From positions 1-36,432 of the forward strand of contig NZ_JAUYNW010000087.1 in NCBI RefSeq assembly GCF_030698145.1: a stretch of DNA of 36,432 bases, written 5' to 3'. Shown here one piece after another: positions 27,374 to 36,316 of this stretch. The notes under the pieces are model-generated. The model was not told where the DNA came from, made no database searches, and saw only the letters and a list, made by a program, of their open reading frames with translations. This DNA comes from Phenylobacterium sp. (GTDB lineage: Bacteria; Pseudomonadota; Alphaproteobacteria; Caulobacterales; Caulobacteraceae). The first letter of the stretch is position 1. The number at the start of each line of letters is the position of its first letter. Both the position numbers and the translations under genes were made by a program.

Positions 27374-28000
27374 CTAGCCCAGAATTCCGATGCGAGCCTT
27401 GAGACCGGTCCCGGTGTAGGTCGGTGTACCGGAGCCGTTGATGAGACCGAGATACAGATCGTCGGTGCCAGAGACCGCCTTCACCGCGAGTCCGATGTTG
27501 CGGATGCAGGCGATCTTCACACCGCCGACATCTAGGTAGTCGGTCGTCTCTATGGCAAACCAGCCAAGAACGTTGGCGGCGTTGGAGTCGCTGATCGAAG
27601 GCGCGGCGTTCTCGACGCCAAGAGCGGTGCTCGAGCTCAACACGACCACGTATAGCTTGGCGCCCTGGTCGTCCTCGTCGATGAGGGTGAAGCTATTCAG
27701 AACTCCGGCGGCGTCGTCGACCTTGAAACATGCTGAGACCATTTGGCTGTCCACCACGACTTCGTTCGCGGCCAGGATCGTGGTCGTGGGGGTCAGGGTG
27801 ACCTCGGTAATGCGAATGTCGTCCTTGGCTGAGACGATCGACTTGCTGATCGCACCCGATCTGGAGCCGATCAGAGCCGCGCCGTCAGTGTCGTTCTCGA
27901 CGAACCGTTGCAAGTGCTTGGTGAGGCCGCCTTCGAAGACGGTGTTCGTGCCAACGAAGAGGCCTGAGCCTTCGGTGATTTCAGCGGAGCTTGTCGTCAT
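27374..28000 (-). CDS. Phage structural protein, function unknown
   Basis: A 208-residue acidic, strand-rich protein with no recognised domain, lying between the Ig-repeat protein and the esterase-like tail protein. The N-terminus (TTSSAEITEGSGLFVGTNTV) and the alternating strand pattern resemble small virion or fibre-attachment proteins. The chosen ATG at 28000 has AAAGG about 9 nt upstream. The same frame stays open for 46 further codons upstream, to a TAG at 28139-28141. Confidence 0.6.
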   Translation of the reverse strand: MTTSSAEITEGSGLFVGTNTVFEGGLTKHLQRFVENDTDGAALIGSRSGAISKSIVSAKDDIRITEVTLTPTTTILAANEVVVDSQMVSACFKVDDAAGVLNSFTLIDEDDQGAKLYVVVLSSSTALGVENAAPSISDSNAANVLGWFAIETTDYLDVGGVKIACIRNIGLAVKAVSGTDDLYLGLINGSGTPTYTGTGLKARIGILG

Positions 28001-28219
28001 GGAAGCGGGCCTTTCAAAGAAGGGAAGCGAGTTTTCGCCGCCAGTTTCGATCGCCCGCTCGCAATGGTCGGGGTCGAAACGGTCAGGGTTATTGCAGAGG
28101 AAGCCGCCTGCTGTTGGTGGCGGTCGGACAGCTTGGATCTAGAGGATCACGCCGTCGCCGGAGGCGTCCGCCCCGCGCGCCGTCGTCGTCGAGGTGAGCA
28201 AACCCAACCGTCGGGCCGC
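28001..28219 (-). other. Open but stop-interrupted interval between two tail genes
   Basis: 219 bp in the same frame as both neighbours. After the TAA of the Ig-repeat gene come 26 sense codons ending DASGDGVIL, a TAG at 28139-28141, and then 46 sense codons (including GGFLCNNPDRFDPDHCERAI) leading into the ATG of the next gene. Parts read like protein. An alternative 46-codon frame starting at 28229 is arginine-rich and unconvincing. Confidence 0.4.
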
Positions 28220-29194
28220 TTACGGCCATCCGCCAGGGGGCGTACCCCAGTTGGTGAAGCTGACAGAGACCGTCGTTGTGGCCGTGCTCCCGAGGCTGTC
28301 GGTGACCTGGTACTGAAAGGTCCCGTTGACCGTCTCACCGAACCCGACGTTTGCGGTGAAGGCTGTGGTGTCGCTGCTTGAGCTGGTCGCCGCGCCGTCG
28401 CCGCTGGTGCGTGTCCAGGACCGACTGGCATAGCTTCCGCTACCGCCCGACGGGGTTGCGGTGACCGAATCGGTCACGACCACGATTCCCGACGCGTACC
28501 CGTCAATTGAGGACGGATTGACCGAGGCGCTTAGCGGCGGTGGCGCTGTCCCATCGTTGATCAGCACCACGCCATAGTCGATACCCGCGGTCTGGCCGAT
28601 GCTGTCCTCAACCGACCCATGCACGGTGCCCGAGACCCCGCCGCCGGGTCCCAAGGCTCGAGAATGGGTTGAGGTTGCGCTTCCAGGGCCGTTGATCGTG
28701 AAGTCACCGGCGCCAGCGTGGCTGTAGTTCAAATAGGGCGGTACGCCACCGCTGGGAACCAACGTCACCCCGTCGCTGGTCACGGTGATCGTGCCGCTCG
28801 AGGTCTGGGTCTTCGCCCCGGAACCTGACATCGAGAGTGAAAGCGGTGGATTGCTCCGCTGGAGATAGACCGCGACCGTGTTCGTCGTCAGGACCTGGCC
28901 GGTCACATTGTCGGTGATCGTGCAGGCGAAGCTGGCCGCAGCCTCGGCTCCGCTTGCAAGTGCTGCGGAGAACGCCGTCGCCGCAGAGGTAGCCGCGTCG
29001 GGGCTGATCGCCGAGCTGCCGCTAACGCGGTTCCACGCATAGGACTTGCTGCCCGAACCGCCGGTGCCCACGGCGGTCGCCGTGTTCGACGTGACGGAAC
29101 TGCTCGACGATGATCCACTGACGTTGGACGGGGCCGAGGCTGCGGAGAACGGCGGATAGGCGTTGCCCATCATCATGCATGCGCCGGAACTCAT
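28220..29194 (-). CDS. Tail protein with three Ig-like repeats
   Basis: A 324-residue Ser/Thr/Gly-rich protein. Domains at about 25-113 and 220-314 are clearly related: both have GGSGS, then a W-x-R-xSG motif, then a TD-x-x-G turn (TITDNVTGQ, VTDSLGSTA) before a final strand. The middle segment (118-213) looks like a diverged third copy. This is the pattern of phage Ig-like or PKD-like domains, which decorate tails and fibres and may bind surface sugars weakly. A cysteine/methionine-rich N-terminus (SSGACMMMG) may attach it to the tail. It starts 1 bp after the stop of the fibre gene. Confidence 0.65.
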   Translation of the reverse strand: MSSGACMMMGNAYPPFSAASAPSNVSGSSSSSSVTSNTATAVGTGGSGSKSYAWNRVSGSSAISPDAATSAATAFSAALASGAEAAASFACTITDNVTGQVLTTNTVAVYLQRSNPPLSLSMSGSGAKTQTSSGTITVTSDGVTLVPSGGVPPYLNYSHAGAGDFTINGPGSATSTHSRALGPGGGVSGTVHGSVEDSIGQTAGIDYGVVLINDGTAPPPLSASVNPSSIDGYASGIVVVTDSVTATPSGGSGSYASRSWTRTSGDGAATSSSSDTTAFTANVGFGETVNGTFQYQVTDSLGSTATTTVSVSFTNWGTPPGGWP

Positions 29195-29195
29195 C

Positions 29196-30107
29196 CTAGC
29201 CGGCCTTCACGAAGGTCGCCTTACAGGCTTGGGTCGTTGCGTCGACACATTGAAGCCGGATGGCGTCCATCTTGTTCACGCCTGTGCTGAGCGTCGGCGA
29301 TCCCTGCTGGCCGAAGTCCCAGACACCCGGAAAATTGCACGTCCGCGGCCCTCCGCTCGGTGGTTGAATCGGATAGAAAACGTAGTAACGCCCGGACTTC
29401 ATGTTGGTCGGGATCGCAAGCGTCCGGTCGCCGCCAAGTACGACCTTGGCGTGATGGCCTTGTGTGGCGACATTCCAGTTGATCGTCGGCACATCAAACA
29501 ACGTCTGGATTTCGTCGGCCGCCACAAGGGCCGCGGCGGTCACCGCCTTGCCATTGTCGGTTCCCGCCCAGATGTCGGCTGCGCCAGCGATAGGAATGAT
29601 GACCGAAGCCGAGAGGCTGATCGTCCATTCCGCGTACGTCCCTGCCCCTTGAACGCTGGCGACCTCAACCGTGAGCGCGCCCGAGCCTGAATTGTGGGCC
29701 GTGATCACGCCAAGCATCTGCGTCGTAGGATCTGAGGTGCGCGCGATCACCACTGTCTGGCCGACGGCGAACGCCTTCGCGGTTTGAATAGTCAGGCTCT
29801 TCGCGCCGACACCAATCAAGAGCGAAGTCGTCGAGGTCGCCGAGGTGCCAGGCGCGTTGATTGCGGTGAGCGCGGAGGCCGAGGCGGCGGACTGCGATGC
29901 AGCGCTGGCGATCAAGTCCAACCCGGTCTGCGTCCGGTCTTCCGCCGCGCCCTCGGCGGCGGCGGTCATGGCCGCGCTCGTCGCGTTCATCGCCACGACA
30001 ACCGTCGGCAGGGCGGCCACGAAATTGTCGGCCAGGGTGTTGAAATCCGTGGACGCCGACCCCCGCGTCGGCGCTGGAGGGAGTGTCGGAATGATCGGGA
30101 TCGTCAT
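29196..30107 (-). CDS. Phage tail fibre or stem protein
   Basis: A 303-residue protein. Residues about 1-85 are Ala/Ser-rich with helical heptads (FNTLADNFVAALPTVVVAMN, then AASQSAASASALTAIN), suggesting a trimeric coiled-coil stem. A compact strand domain (SLLIGVGAKSLTIQTAKAFA, then GQTVVIARTSD) follows. Next come the segment ADIWAGTDNGKAVTAAAL, common in fibres of alphaproteobacterial phages, and a C-terminal beta region with three cysteines. The start overlaps the preceding stop as TAATG. Its job is probably to carry adsorption domains. Confidence 0.7.
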   Translation of the reverse strand: MTIPIIPTLPPAPTRGSASTDFNTLADNFVAALPTVVVAMNATSAAMTAAAEGAAEDRTQTGLDLIASAASQSAASASALTAINAPGTSATSTTSLLIGVGAKSLTIQTAKAFAVGQTVVIARTSDPTTQMLGVITAHNSGSGALTVEVASVQGAGTYAEWTISLSASVIIPIAGAADIWAGTDNGKAVTAAALVAADEIQTLFDVPTINWNVATQGHHAKVVLGGDRTLAIPTNMKSGRYYVFYPIQPPSGGPRTCNFPGVWDFGQQGSPTLSTGVNKMDAIRLQCVDATTQACKATFVKAG

Positions 30108-31795
30108 TAGGTTAGCCCTTCAAGTTCGAGCGAGAGCAACGAGTGTGATGGATAGGCGATCACTATGTTGAAGTCCTTGAAGTATCCGTATACTGTTGTT
30201 GAACCATAAATCTCAGATCCTACATATACTATTGGAGTAGCGCGAAGTTTTGACAAAATACCAAATACCTTGTCGACGCCCCGCTGCTCCACCATCACCG
30301 CGAACGTAGCATTATTGTTAAATGAACGCTCAGATACGGAGTAGTTTCCGAATTCATCTCTATATTTTCGAGAATAGTCTTGAATTCCGAGGCCCGCGCC
30401 GTACTGCGACACGCCAATGCGACGGGATCGACCGATCACCAGGGTGCCGCAACGGACGGTGAAGCCTGGATGGCTCAACTCCACTTCGATCTGCGCGCCG
30501 CGATAGGGTGGAAGATCGGCGATGACCTTTTTCGTGATCCGCTCGATGTCGGTGTAGAAAAAGCCGTACCAGTCTGAAATTCCGCTATCGGAGGTCAGGC
30601 CATAGGTCTGATCGAACACCAAGCCATCGACCGCATCGGTCATGGTCAGGCGAAGTTCTGCGGCTTCCACGTTGAAGAGGGCGATGGAGTCGACGCGTTC
30701 TTGGGCTGTCAGGATCACCGAGATTCTGTCCGGCGCGATGGTCTGGGACCCCACCGACTCGTCAAACATTCGCCAACGGTTGCTTGGACCAACCTTGAGC
30801 CATTTCGTCGTGTCGGTGACGGCGTTGCCCGTGTTGCTTCCGACGAGCGAGAGGAAGATTGAGTGGGCGTGGGCGCCGGTCCCTCGCACCGTTGCGCCTT
30901 CGGCGTAGGTGGTCCCCGCCAGCCAGATCGCCTCGCTCTCGGCCACGCTGGAGACCAGCGTGGGAATGCCGATATCGGCTGCACGGGTGGCCGCGGCGGC
31001 GGCTGTCGGGATGTAAGAGGACACGCCGCCGAGTTCGAGCTGCGCGCCCCAGGCATCGACGCCCGAGACCGTGTTGCCGGCAAAGGCCGTCGTCGCATCA
31101 CCGACATATACGAACATGCCGTAGGTCGTGACCCCGGCGACGGATCCCTCAAGCTCAAGACGAAACCAGCCCCCAGGCAGAACGGCTAGGCGCGCGTCAT
31201 CGAGAACAGCCCCGGAGCCGAAGGCGCTGGAGGCGGTGATCGCCCCTGCGGCAAGGTTCACGGCGATCTGGAAACCGGCCGCTTGACCCGAGGGCGCGCA
31301 ACGCAACACCGCGGTATTGTAGCCGGCGGCCTTGAGAAACACCGACGCGCCGACCGACGCTCCTGGCGCCAGTGCGGCCGACGCCATCTGGCTGGCCCCA
31401 TGCAGCGCGACCGAGGATGCGTTCGGGACGATCCGATCCGCCGTGGTTGTCGCATCCGGCGCGACGCTGGCGTTCGCAGACACAGTGGACGCCACCTTCG
31501 TCCACGTCGTGTCGAAGGCTTGGCTTTGCATCACTAGGTTGGTGGCGGCCGCCTCGAACAAGGCGCCGCGACTAGCGGCCGTCACACTTGATCCCGAGAC
31601 CGGCGCAGAGGGCAACAGCAGCGACAGCCCGCCGCTCCACCCAGTAGCGGGGGTGAAATAGCCAGGTGAGCTGTTGAACCGGGGCTCATTCACGGCCGCC
31701 GTGGTGATGACTCCGGAAGCATTGAAGTAAGTGGCCGTCGAAGCGCGCGTAAACGCCCCGCTATCAGCGATCACGACGGGTTGAATCAGATCCAT
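30107..31795 (-). CDS. Phage tail protein with carbohydrate-binding-like domains
   Basis: A 562-residue modular protein. Residues 10-45 (SGAFTRASTATYFNASGVI, then VNEPRF) are a common opening of phage spike and tail proteins. About 85-264 is a CBM4/9-like jelly roll (TNLVMQSQAFDTTW, ending AQLELGGVSSYIPT). About 291-341 resembles a type 3 chitin-binding motif (WLAGTTYAEGATV, then NTGNAVTDTTKW). The rest (342-562) is a distinct tail domain ending HSLLSLELEGLT. The last 95 or so codons are strikingly AT-rich compared with everything around them, which suggests mosaic exchange. The start overlaps the tape measure stop as TGATG. Confidence 0.7.
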   Translation of the reverse strand: MDLIQPVVIADSGAFTRASTATYFNASGVITTAAVNEPRFNSSPGYFTPATGWSGGLSLLLPSAPVSGSSVTAASRGALFEAAATNLVMQSQAFDTTWTKVASTVSANASVAPDATTTADRIVPNASSVALHGASQMASAALAPGASVGASVFLKAAGYNTAVLRCAPSGQAAGFQIAVNLAAGAITASSAFGSGAVLDDARLAVLPGGWFRLELEGSVAGVTTYGMFVYVGDATTAFAGNTVSGVDAWGAQLELGGVSSYIPTAAAAATRAADIGIPTLVSSVAESEAIWLAGTTYAEGATVRGTGAHAHSIFLSLVGSNTGNAVTDTTKWLKVGPSNRWRMFDESVGSQTIAPDRISVILTAQERVDSIALFNVEAAELRLTMTDAVDGLVFDQTYGLTSDSGISDWYGFFYTDIERITKKVIADLPPYRGAQIEVELSHPGFTVRCGTLVIGRSRRIGVSQYGAGLGIQDYSRKYRDEFGNYSVSERSFNNNATFAVMVEQRGVDKVFGILSKLRATPIVYVGSEIYGSTTVYGYFKDFNIVIAYPSHSLLSLELEGLT

Positions 31796-34700
31796 CAGGC
31801 TACCGCCACTTCAATTGGGGAATCGGGATCGACGCCGCGCACGGGAATGCCCTCGCCGCTCCAGCGGCGCTGACCGCGGGCCATCTCAGCATTCGTGGTG
31901 GCTATGGAAATCAGGGCCGCATTCAACTTGGCGATTTCACCCTTTAGGTCTCTGACCTCCTTGACCGTCTCCGCGTTGTCGTTCTGGCCGTACGCGCGCA
32001 CGGCCAGGCCCCGAGGCCCGCGGACCAGCGGCATGATCGCCTCCGCGTCGCCGCCTTCGCCCATTTGGGAATTGTGGAAGGAGGTTGGTTGACTGACGAT
32101 CCCGTTGGTGAAAATTCCGCCGTTTGCGTAGGGCGTCAGGCCGCCAGCCTTGCCAAACTCATTCCAATGCCACTCGGCGAACTGATCAAGGTTGGCGATA
32201 CCCAACTCGGCGAGGTAGCGCCTGCCCTTCTTGTCGTTCGCATTGCGCCAGTACTCGGCGGCGACATCGGGGTAGTGGGTGACGTAGGAAGCCCAATCTG
32301 ACGCCCTGGCGGCCGACGGCGGAGCCGGCGGGGGTATGGCGGTCGGCACGGGCGGTGGCGTCGGCGGAAGTGTCGGAGCGAGTGCTGCGGCCTCAACTGC
32401 ACGCAAGGCTGCGATGGCGTCCCGAACGCTGAGCACGCTGTCGTTGATGGTGATCAGGCCGGCGACCGAAGCGTTGAGGGCGCTTAGCTGCTGTTCGGCC
32501 ACCGAGACCTGTTCGCGAGCGCTGACTTCCGCGGCGCGCACGGCGTTGCGCACCGTCGCCAGGTCGCGCTGATAGTCGAAAAGTGTCGCCGACGTCGCCT
32601 TGGACGCTTCCAGGAATGCTTGGCTGACGCCTTGCAAGTCGCCCATGGCGTCCGGATCGCCCGTGGCCGCCGAAGCCGCCAAGCCCAGGAACTCCCGGCG
32701 GGTCTGCGCATACTGTTCGGTCGGCGAAAGGCCGGCGATTGAGTTGCCCGAGAGGTCGGCGCTGAACTTCCGCAAGCCGTCGGCCAGCGACTTGAATCTG
32801 TCCATCACCCCTCGGATCGCATCGCTTTCGCGCTCATAGGCCGCGCTCAGCGCCTCGCGGGCGTCCTGCACCGCCTGGGAGCCGTCGGCGGCGAAGTCGA
32901 TCACATTGGCGAAGGCAGGCGCCACAGCCATCAGCGCGGCGTACAGTTCCGCGCCGGCTGCGGTGGAGAGGTCGAGGCCCAGGACCAGCGACTTGAACTG
33001 ATCCTTGGTGGTGATCCCGGCCAGCCCCAGACGCCTCAGCTCCTCGGTCACCGCCTTCTGGACTGGAGCCATGCGCTCCACGTCGGTCAGGAAGGTCTCG
33101 GCGAAGTAGGCGGTCTGCTCAGTGAAGGCGTCGAGGCCACCCACCAGGTCCACCAGTCGCTCGCGGGCGGCCAGCGAGGCGACGCCCACGGCGCCGAACT
33201 CCGTGCCGATGGCGCGCAGCGAGACGTCGACGACCTGATAGCCGCGCGCCACGCGGGCCAGGGTCTCGAAAGCCCCCTCGCCCACCTTCGCCAGCTCCCT
33301 TAGGCTCGGGATCGCGGTCGCCGCCAGGTCGTCGCCCAGCTTGCCGAAGATGCCGTTTAAGGCCTCCTGGATCTCGGCGCCGTTCATGTCCTTGAAGGAG
33401 AGCTTGCCGAGGTTGACCTTGAACGCGTCCAGCGTGGCTTCCGCCCCGGTGACGCCAAGGACCTTGGCGGCCTCAAGGACGCCGTTCTTCAGGCTGCCGA
33501 TGACCTGCGTGATCTGGCGCGACAGGTTGCCGTCCAGCGCGCCCGTGGTGGTGGTCGAGCTGGACTTGTTCGAATAAGTGATCCCGAAGGCTTTTTTGAC
33601 TCTGGTCTCAAGCACTTGCTGGAAGGTCTGGCCTTGGATGCCGCCAGCCAGGATCTCCGACAGACTCTGAGAGCCGAAGGACAGCCCCTGATCCTGGAGC
33701 GAGCGGGTGGTGGTCTTGCCGAAACCGAGGTTGCCGAGCGTGGCCGGGCGGCCCGTGGTTCCGAGGTTCAGCCTGTCGGTCGACAACGCGCCGCCGGCGC
33801 CCAGCGAGCGCGCCAACGCAGCGGCCACCGTGCCGATCTGGCTGTCGATCGAGCGCAGCGCCTTGAGCATCTCGTTGGAGTATTCGAGGTCGATGTTGGT
33901 GTTGGCCGCGACCATCTCCAGGGCCTTGGCGATGCTCTCAGACTTCGCCGCGGCGTCGCCGAGCACCGAGCCAGAGCCCTGCGCCTTTTGGCGATCCTCC
34001 ATGTCGGTGGCGCCAGGCTTCCCACCTCCGCCACCGCCTCCGAACGCAGAGGCGCCAGCTGCAACCATCACTGCGACCGCCGCCGCAACCACCGGGAACG
34101 CGAACACACCAAGTTGGGCGAAAATGGTGCTGACAGCCTCCGACATCTTCATGGGCGTTCGTGCCGCGGTCCCGGCCGCCGTCGCAGCGGTCTGTGTAAC
34201 TTCGCTGCCCACAGTCGCCGCCGTCTCGGCGCCCTTCATGGTGATGGACGCCAAGGCCAGGCCGAACTGAACGATGCGGTAAGCCTTCTCCGCGCCCTCC
34301 AACAACTTGTAGCCAGCCGAACTCTCTTCGAAGAAGCCCTTGGCCGCCGACGCCATTTCGATGTAGCTCCCTACGCGGAGGGAAGCTTCCTTACGGACGC
34401 GCTCATCGAAGTTGATGTCGCCGCCCTCATAGGCCTTCGCTAGCGCCGCCCACTCAGCGCGATAGCCGGTAGTCGCCGTTGTGATGCCGCCGATAGCCCG
34501 CCCCATGCGACCGAAAGCGCTCTCAAGGCCAGCGGCTGCGTCAGCTGCCAGACCGTCGATCGCCTGCAATTCGTCAATCAAGTCGGTGAGCGCAGCGCCT
34601 TCGAAATCAGGGTTCGGAATCGTGATAAGAGGCGCGTTGATCTCCTTGATCGCTTCGGTTCCCCTCATCTGGCCGACCGCATAGTCGCCCTGTTCACCGA

Positions 34701-36138
34701 TTGCGAGCTTCAGCTCCAACGTCGGGGCGCCAGCCCGAGCCGCAGCGATCTCCTTCTCCTTCATCGCGACAGCAGACTCTTTCATCGCGGCTGCCGACCT
34801 TCGATGCTCGGCGGTCTCCTTACTCAAAGAGGCCAGATAGATTTCGGCTGTTTCCGTAGCGCGCTTCGATGCCTCGGCCTCTTCATCGAGCGCCGCAGCC
34901 CGACGCCCGGCCGCTGCGGCCTGATCAGTCTCGGAGCCAGGTGTCGTGGCAGCCTTTGCCTCCGGACCTTTACGCGCGCTGGAGAGCCGGTCGGCTTCAC
35001 CCACGATGTTGCTGAAGACGCCTTCCCGACTCGCGCGGAAGGAGGCCTCGATCCGCGCTCTGGTCCGCTCGAAGTCCACAGCCAAGGCGTTGTTGGCTTG
35101 TTTGATCTCGGGAAGATCGATCTTGGCGATCGCCTTCCATCCCACGAGCGACGTCAGCCGGTTAATCGCAGAGATGCTGGCGTTGATCAGGCCTTCTACG
35201 TTTTGGATCGTGCCGTTGGCGAAGCCCACGATGATGGCGCCCATCACCTGCGGGAACTGCCGCCAGTGCTTGATGATGATCTCGAAGGTCGCGCCCCATA
35301 GGCCGACGTAGCGGTCGAGATACGACATTGTCCCGTTAACGATGGAGTCGAGCACCTTGCCGAACGTCTCGTCCAGCCAACGAAGGCCATCCCCGATAGG
35401 CCCCTCCATGATCGCCTTGCCGACCACGTTCACCGTGGCCTGCCAGGTGTCGCCCCAGGTCGTCGCCCCTTTGGTGTGCTTGTCGACTTCGCCCTCGAAC
35501 AGAGCGAAGGCCGCCGTCGCCACGCCAACAACAGCAACGATCGGCAGCAAGCCGGCCATCATCGGGGCGAGCGCTGCTCCAAGCCCGCGCATCGCCGCCG
35601 AGAATCCGATTCCCTCCGCCTTCGCTGTCGCGAAGATGTCGACGAGTTGCGGCCCCAACTGGATGAGGCCGGCTATGGGGTTGGTTCCCGCCGCGGCAGC
35701 TGCGCCAACTCCTGCTAGACCGAAGGCCAGCTTCGCGAGTTCTCCTGCGTGGAGTCTTGCTGCCTTCGCCCCAGCAGCATGATGGCCCGCCATGGCGGCT
35801 TGGGCGCTTGAGGCCGTCGCAAGCCTCGCGTCCAGCCCCGCGGTCGCCTTGGCGTAATCCGAGGCCGCATTGGTCGCCGTTCGGTACAGGCTAGTGGCCT
35901 GACGCATCTCGTCGTCGAGCTTACGTTGCGCGGCGGACAGAGGGTCGAGCGCGCCGCGCAGCGCGTCGATCCGGAACTTGAGGGCGTCCGCGGCCCCCGA
36001 GACCTTTCGCGCCTCCGACACCAGTCGGCCTTGCGCGGTCCTCAACCTATCGGTCGCTGCCGCGGTCTGCGTGGCCGCGACGGTGAGTCCATCGAGGCTC
36101 TTGGCCGCCGTGACGAGAGACGCGAGATCGACTGACAC
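31795..36138 (-). CDS. Phage tail tape measure protein
   Basis: A 1447-residue protein, the ruler and ejection protein of a long-tailed phage. A helical N-terminal region (1-130) is followed by hydrophobic segments near 133-160 and 190-215, with another around 690-715 (FPVVAAAVAVMVAAG plus a glycine run). Long coiled-coil stretches fill the centre. Near 1300-1360 a small module (DWASYVTHYPDVAAEYWRN, then FAEWHWNEFGK) leads to the standard tape measure ending GLTPYANGGIFTNGIVSQPT and GEGGDAEAIMPLVRGPRG. The start is a GTG at 36138 with GAGGAG 7 nt upstream. A terminator lies only about 30 bp upstream. Confidence 0.92.
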   Translation of the reverse strand: MSVDLASLVTAAKSLDGLTVAATQTAAATDRLRTAQGRLVSEARKVSGAADALKFRIDALRGALDPLSAAQRKLDDEMRQATSLYRTATNAASDYAKATAGLDARLATASSAQAAMAGHHAAGAKAARLHAGELAKLAFGLAGVGAAAAAGTNPIAGLIQLGPQLVDIFATAKAEGIGFSAAMRGLGAALAPMMAGLLPIVAVVGVATAAFALFEGEVDKHTKGATTWGDTWQATVNVVGKAIMEGPIGDGLRWLDETFGKVLDSIVNGTMSYLDRYVGLWGATFEIIIKHWRQFPQVMGAIIVGFANGTIQNVEGLINASISAINRLTSLVGWKAIAKIDLPEIKQANNALAVDFERTRARIEASFRASREGVFSNIVGEADRLSSARKGPEAKAATTPGSETDQAAAAGRRAAALDEEAEASKRATETAEIYLASLSKETAEHRRSAAAMKESAVAMKEKEIAAARAGAPTLELKLAIGEQGDYAVGQMRGTEAIKEINAPLITIPNPDFEGAALTDLIDELQAIDGLAADAAAGLESAFGRMGRAIGGITTATTGYRAEWAALAKAYEGGDINFDERVRKEASLRVGSYIEMASAAKGFFEESSAGYKLLEGAEKAYRIVQFGLALASITMKGAETAATVGSEVTQTAATAAGTAARTPMKMSEAVSTIFAQLGVFAFPVVAAAVAVMVAAGASAFGGGGGGGKPGATDMEDRQKAQGSGSVLGDAAAKSESIAKALEMVAANTNIDLEYSNEMLKALRSIDSQIGTVAAALARSLGAGGALSTDRLNLGTTGRPATLGNLGFGKTTTRSLQDQGLSFGSQSLSEILAGGIQGQTFQQVLETRVKKAFGITYSNKSSSTTTTGALDGNLSRQITQVIGSLKNGVLEAAKVLGVTGAEATLDAFKVNLGKLSFKDMNGAEIQEALNGIFGKLGDDLAATAIPSLRELAKVGEGAFETLARVARGYQVVDVSLRAIGTEFGAVGVASLAARERLVDLVGGLDAFTEQTAYFAETFLTDVERMAPVQKAVTEELRRLGLAGITTKDQFKSLVLGLDLSTAAGAELYAALMAVAPAFANVIDFAADGSQAVQDAREALSAAYERESDAIRGVMDRFKSLADGLRKFSADLSGNSIAGLSPTEQYAQTRREFLGLAASAATGDPDAMGDLQGVSQAFLEASKATSATLFDYQRDLATVRNAVRAAEVSAREQVSVAEQQLSALNASVAGLITINDSVLSVRDAIAALRAVEAAALAPTLPPTPPPVPTAIPPPAPPSAARASDWASYVTHYPDVAAEYWRNANDKKGRRYLAELGIANLDQFAEWHWNEFGKAGGLTPYANGGIFTNGIVSQPTSFHNSQMGEGGDAEAIMPLVRGPRGLAVRAYGQNDNAETVKEVRDLKGEIAKLNAALISIATTNAEMARGQRRWSGEGIPVRGVDPDSPIEVAVA

Positions 36139-36166
36139 GGGTTCGTCTCCTCAGATTTCGGGCAAG

Positions 36167-36189
36167 AAAAAGGCCCGCCGCAGCGAGCC
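36167..36189 (-). terminator. Intrinsic terminator upstream of the tape measure gene
   Basis: On the minus strand GGCTCGC (36189-36183), loop TGCG and GCGGGCC (36178-36172) form a 7-bp GC-rich stem with one G-T pair, followed directly by five T (36171-36167). It points into the tape measure gene and would stop transcripts arriving from upstream. Confidence 0.7.
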
Positions 36190-36316
36190 GTGTTGATGTT
36201 CTGGAAGGAGCAGCGCAGCTCCACGTGGCTTGGAAATCCGCAACGCCTGCGCGCCCGGTCTAGAAGATTGAAATCAGTCCGCCCGCGCCCTGCTCTAGGT
36301 AGCGGTGACCATTTAG

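Larger units (their letters stand above)
25547..36138 (-). mobile_element. Prophage tail module (incomplete prophage)
   Basis: Six adjacent minus-strand genes run from a tape measure protein to a terminal tail protein with an SGNH-like domain. Their spacing is mostly tight (TGATG, TAATG and 1-bp gaps). They encode only tail and adsorption functions. No terminase, portal, capsid, lysis, repressor or integrase gene is in the window, and the upstream side ends at an IS5-family element. A long tape measure with no contractile sheath gene in view suggests a siphovirus-like tail, but that is inference. Confidence 0.85.

Noticed and set aside
28139..28141. TAG as a reassigned sense codon in the phage genes
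   Set aside because: TAG also ends the neighbouring fibre gene (29196-29198) at a tight gene junction, so general amber recoding is unlikely.
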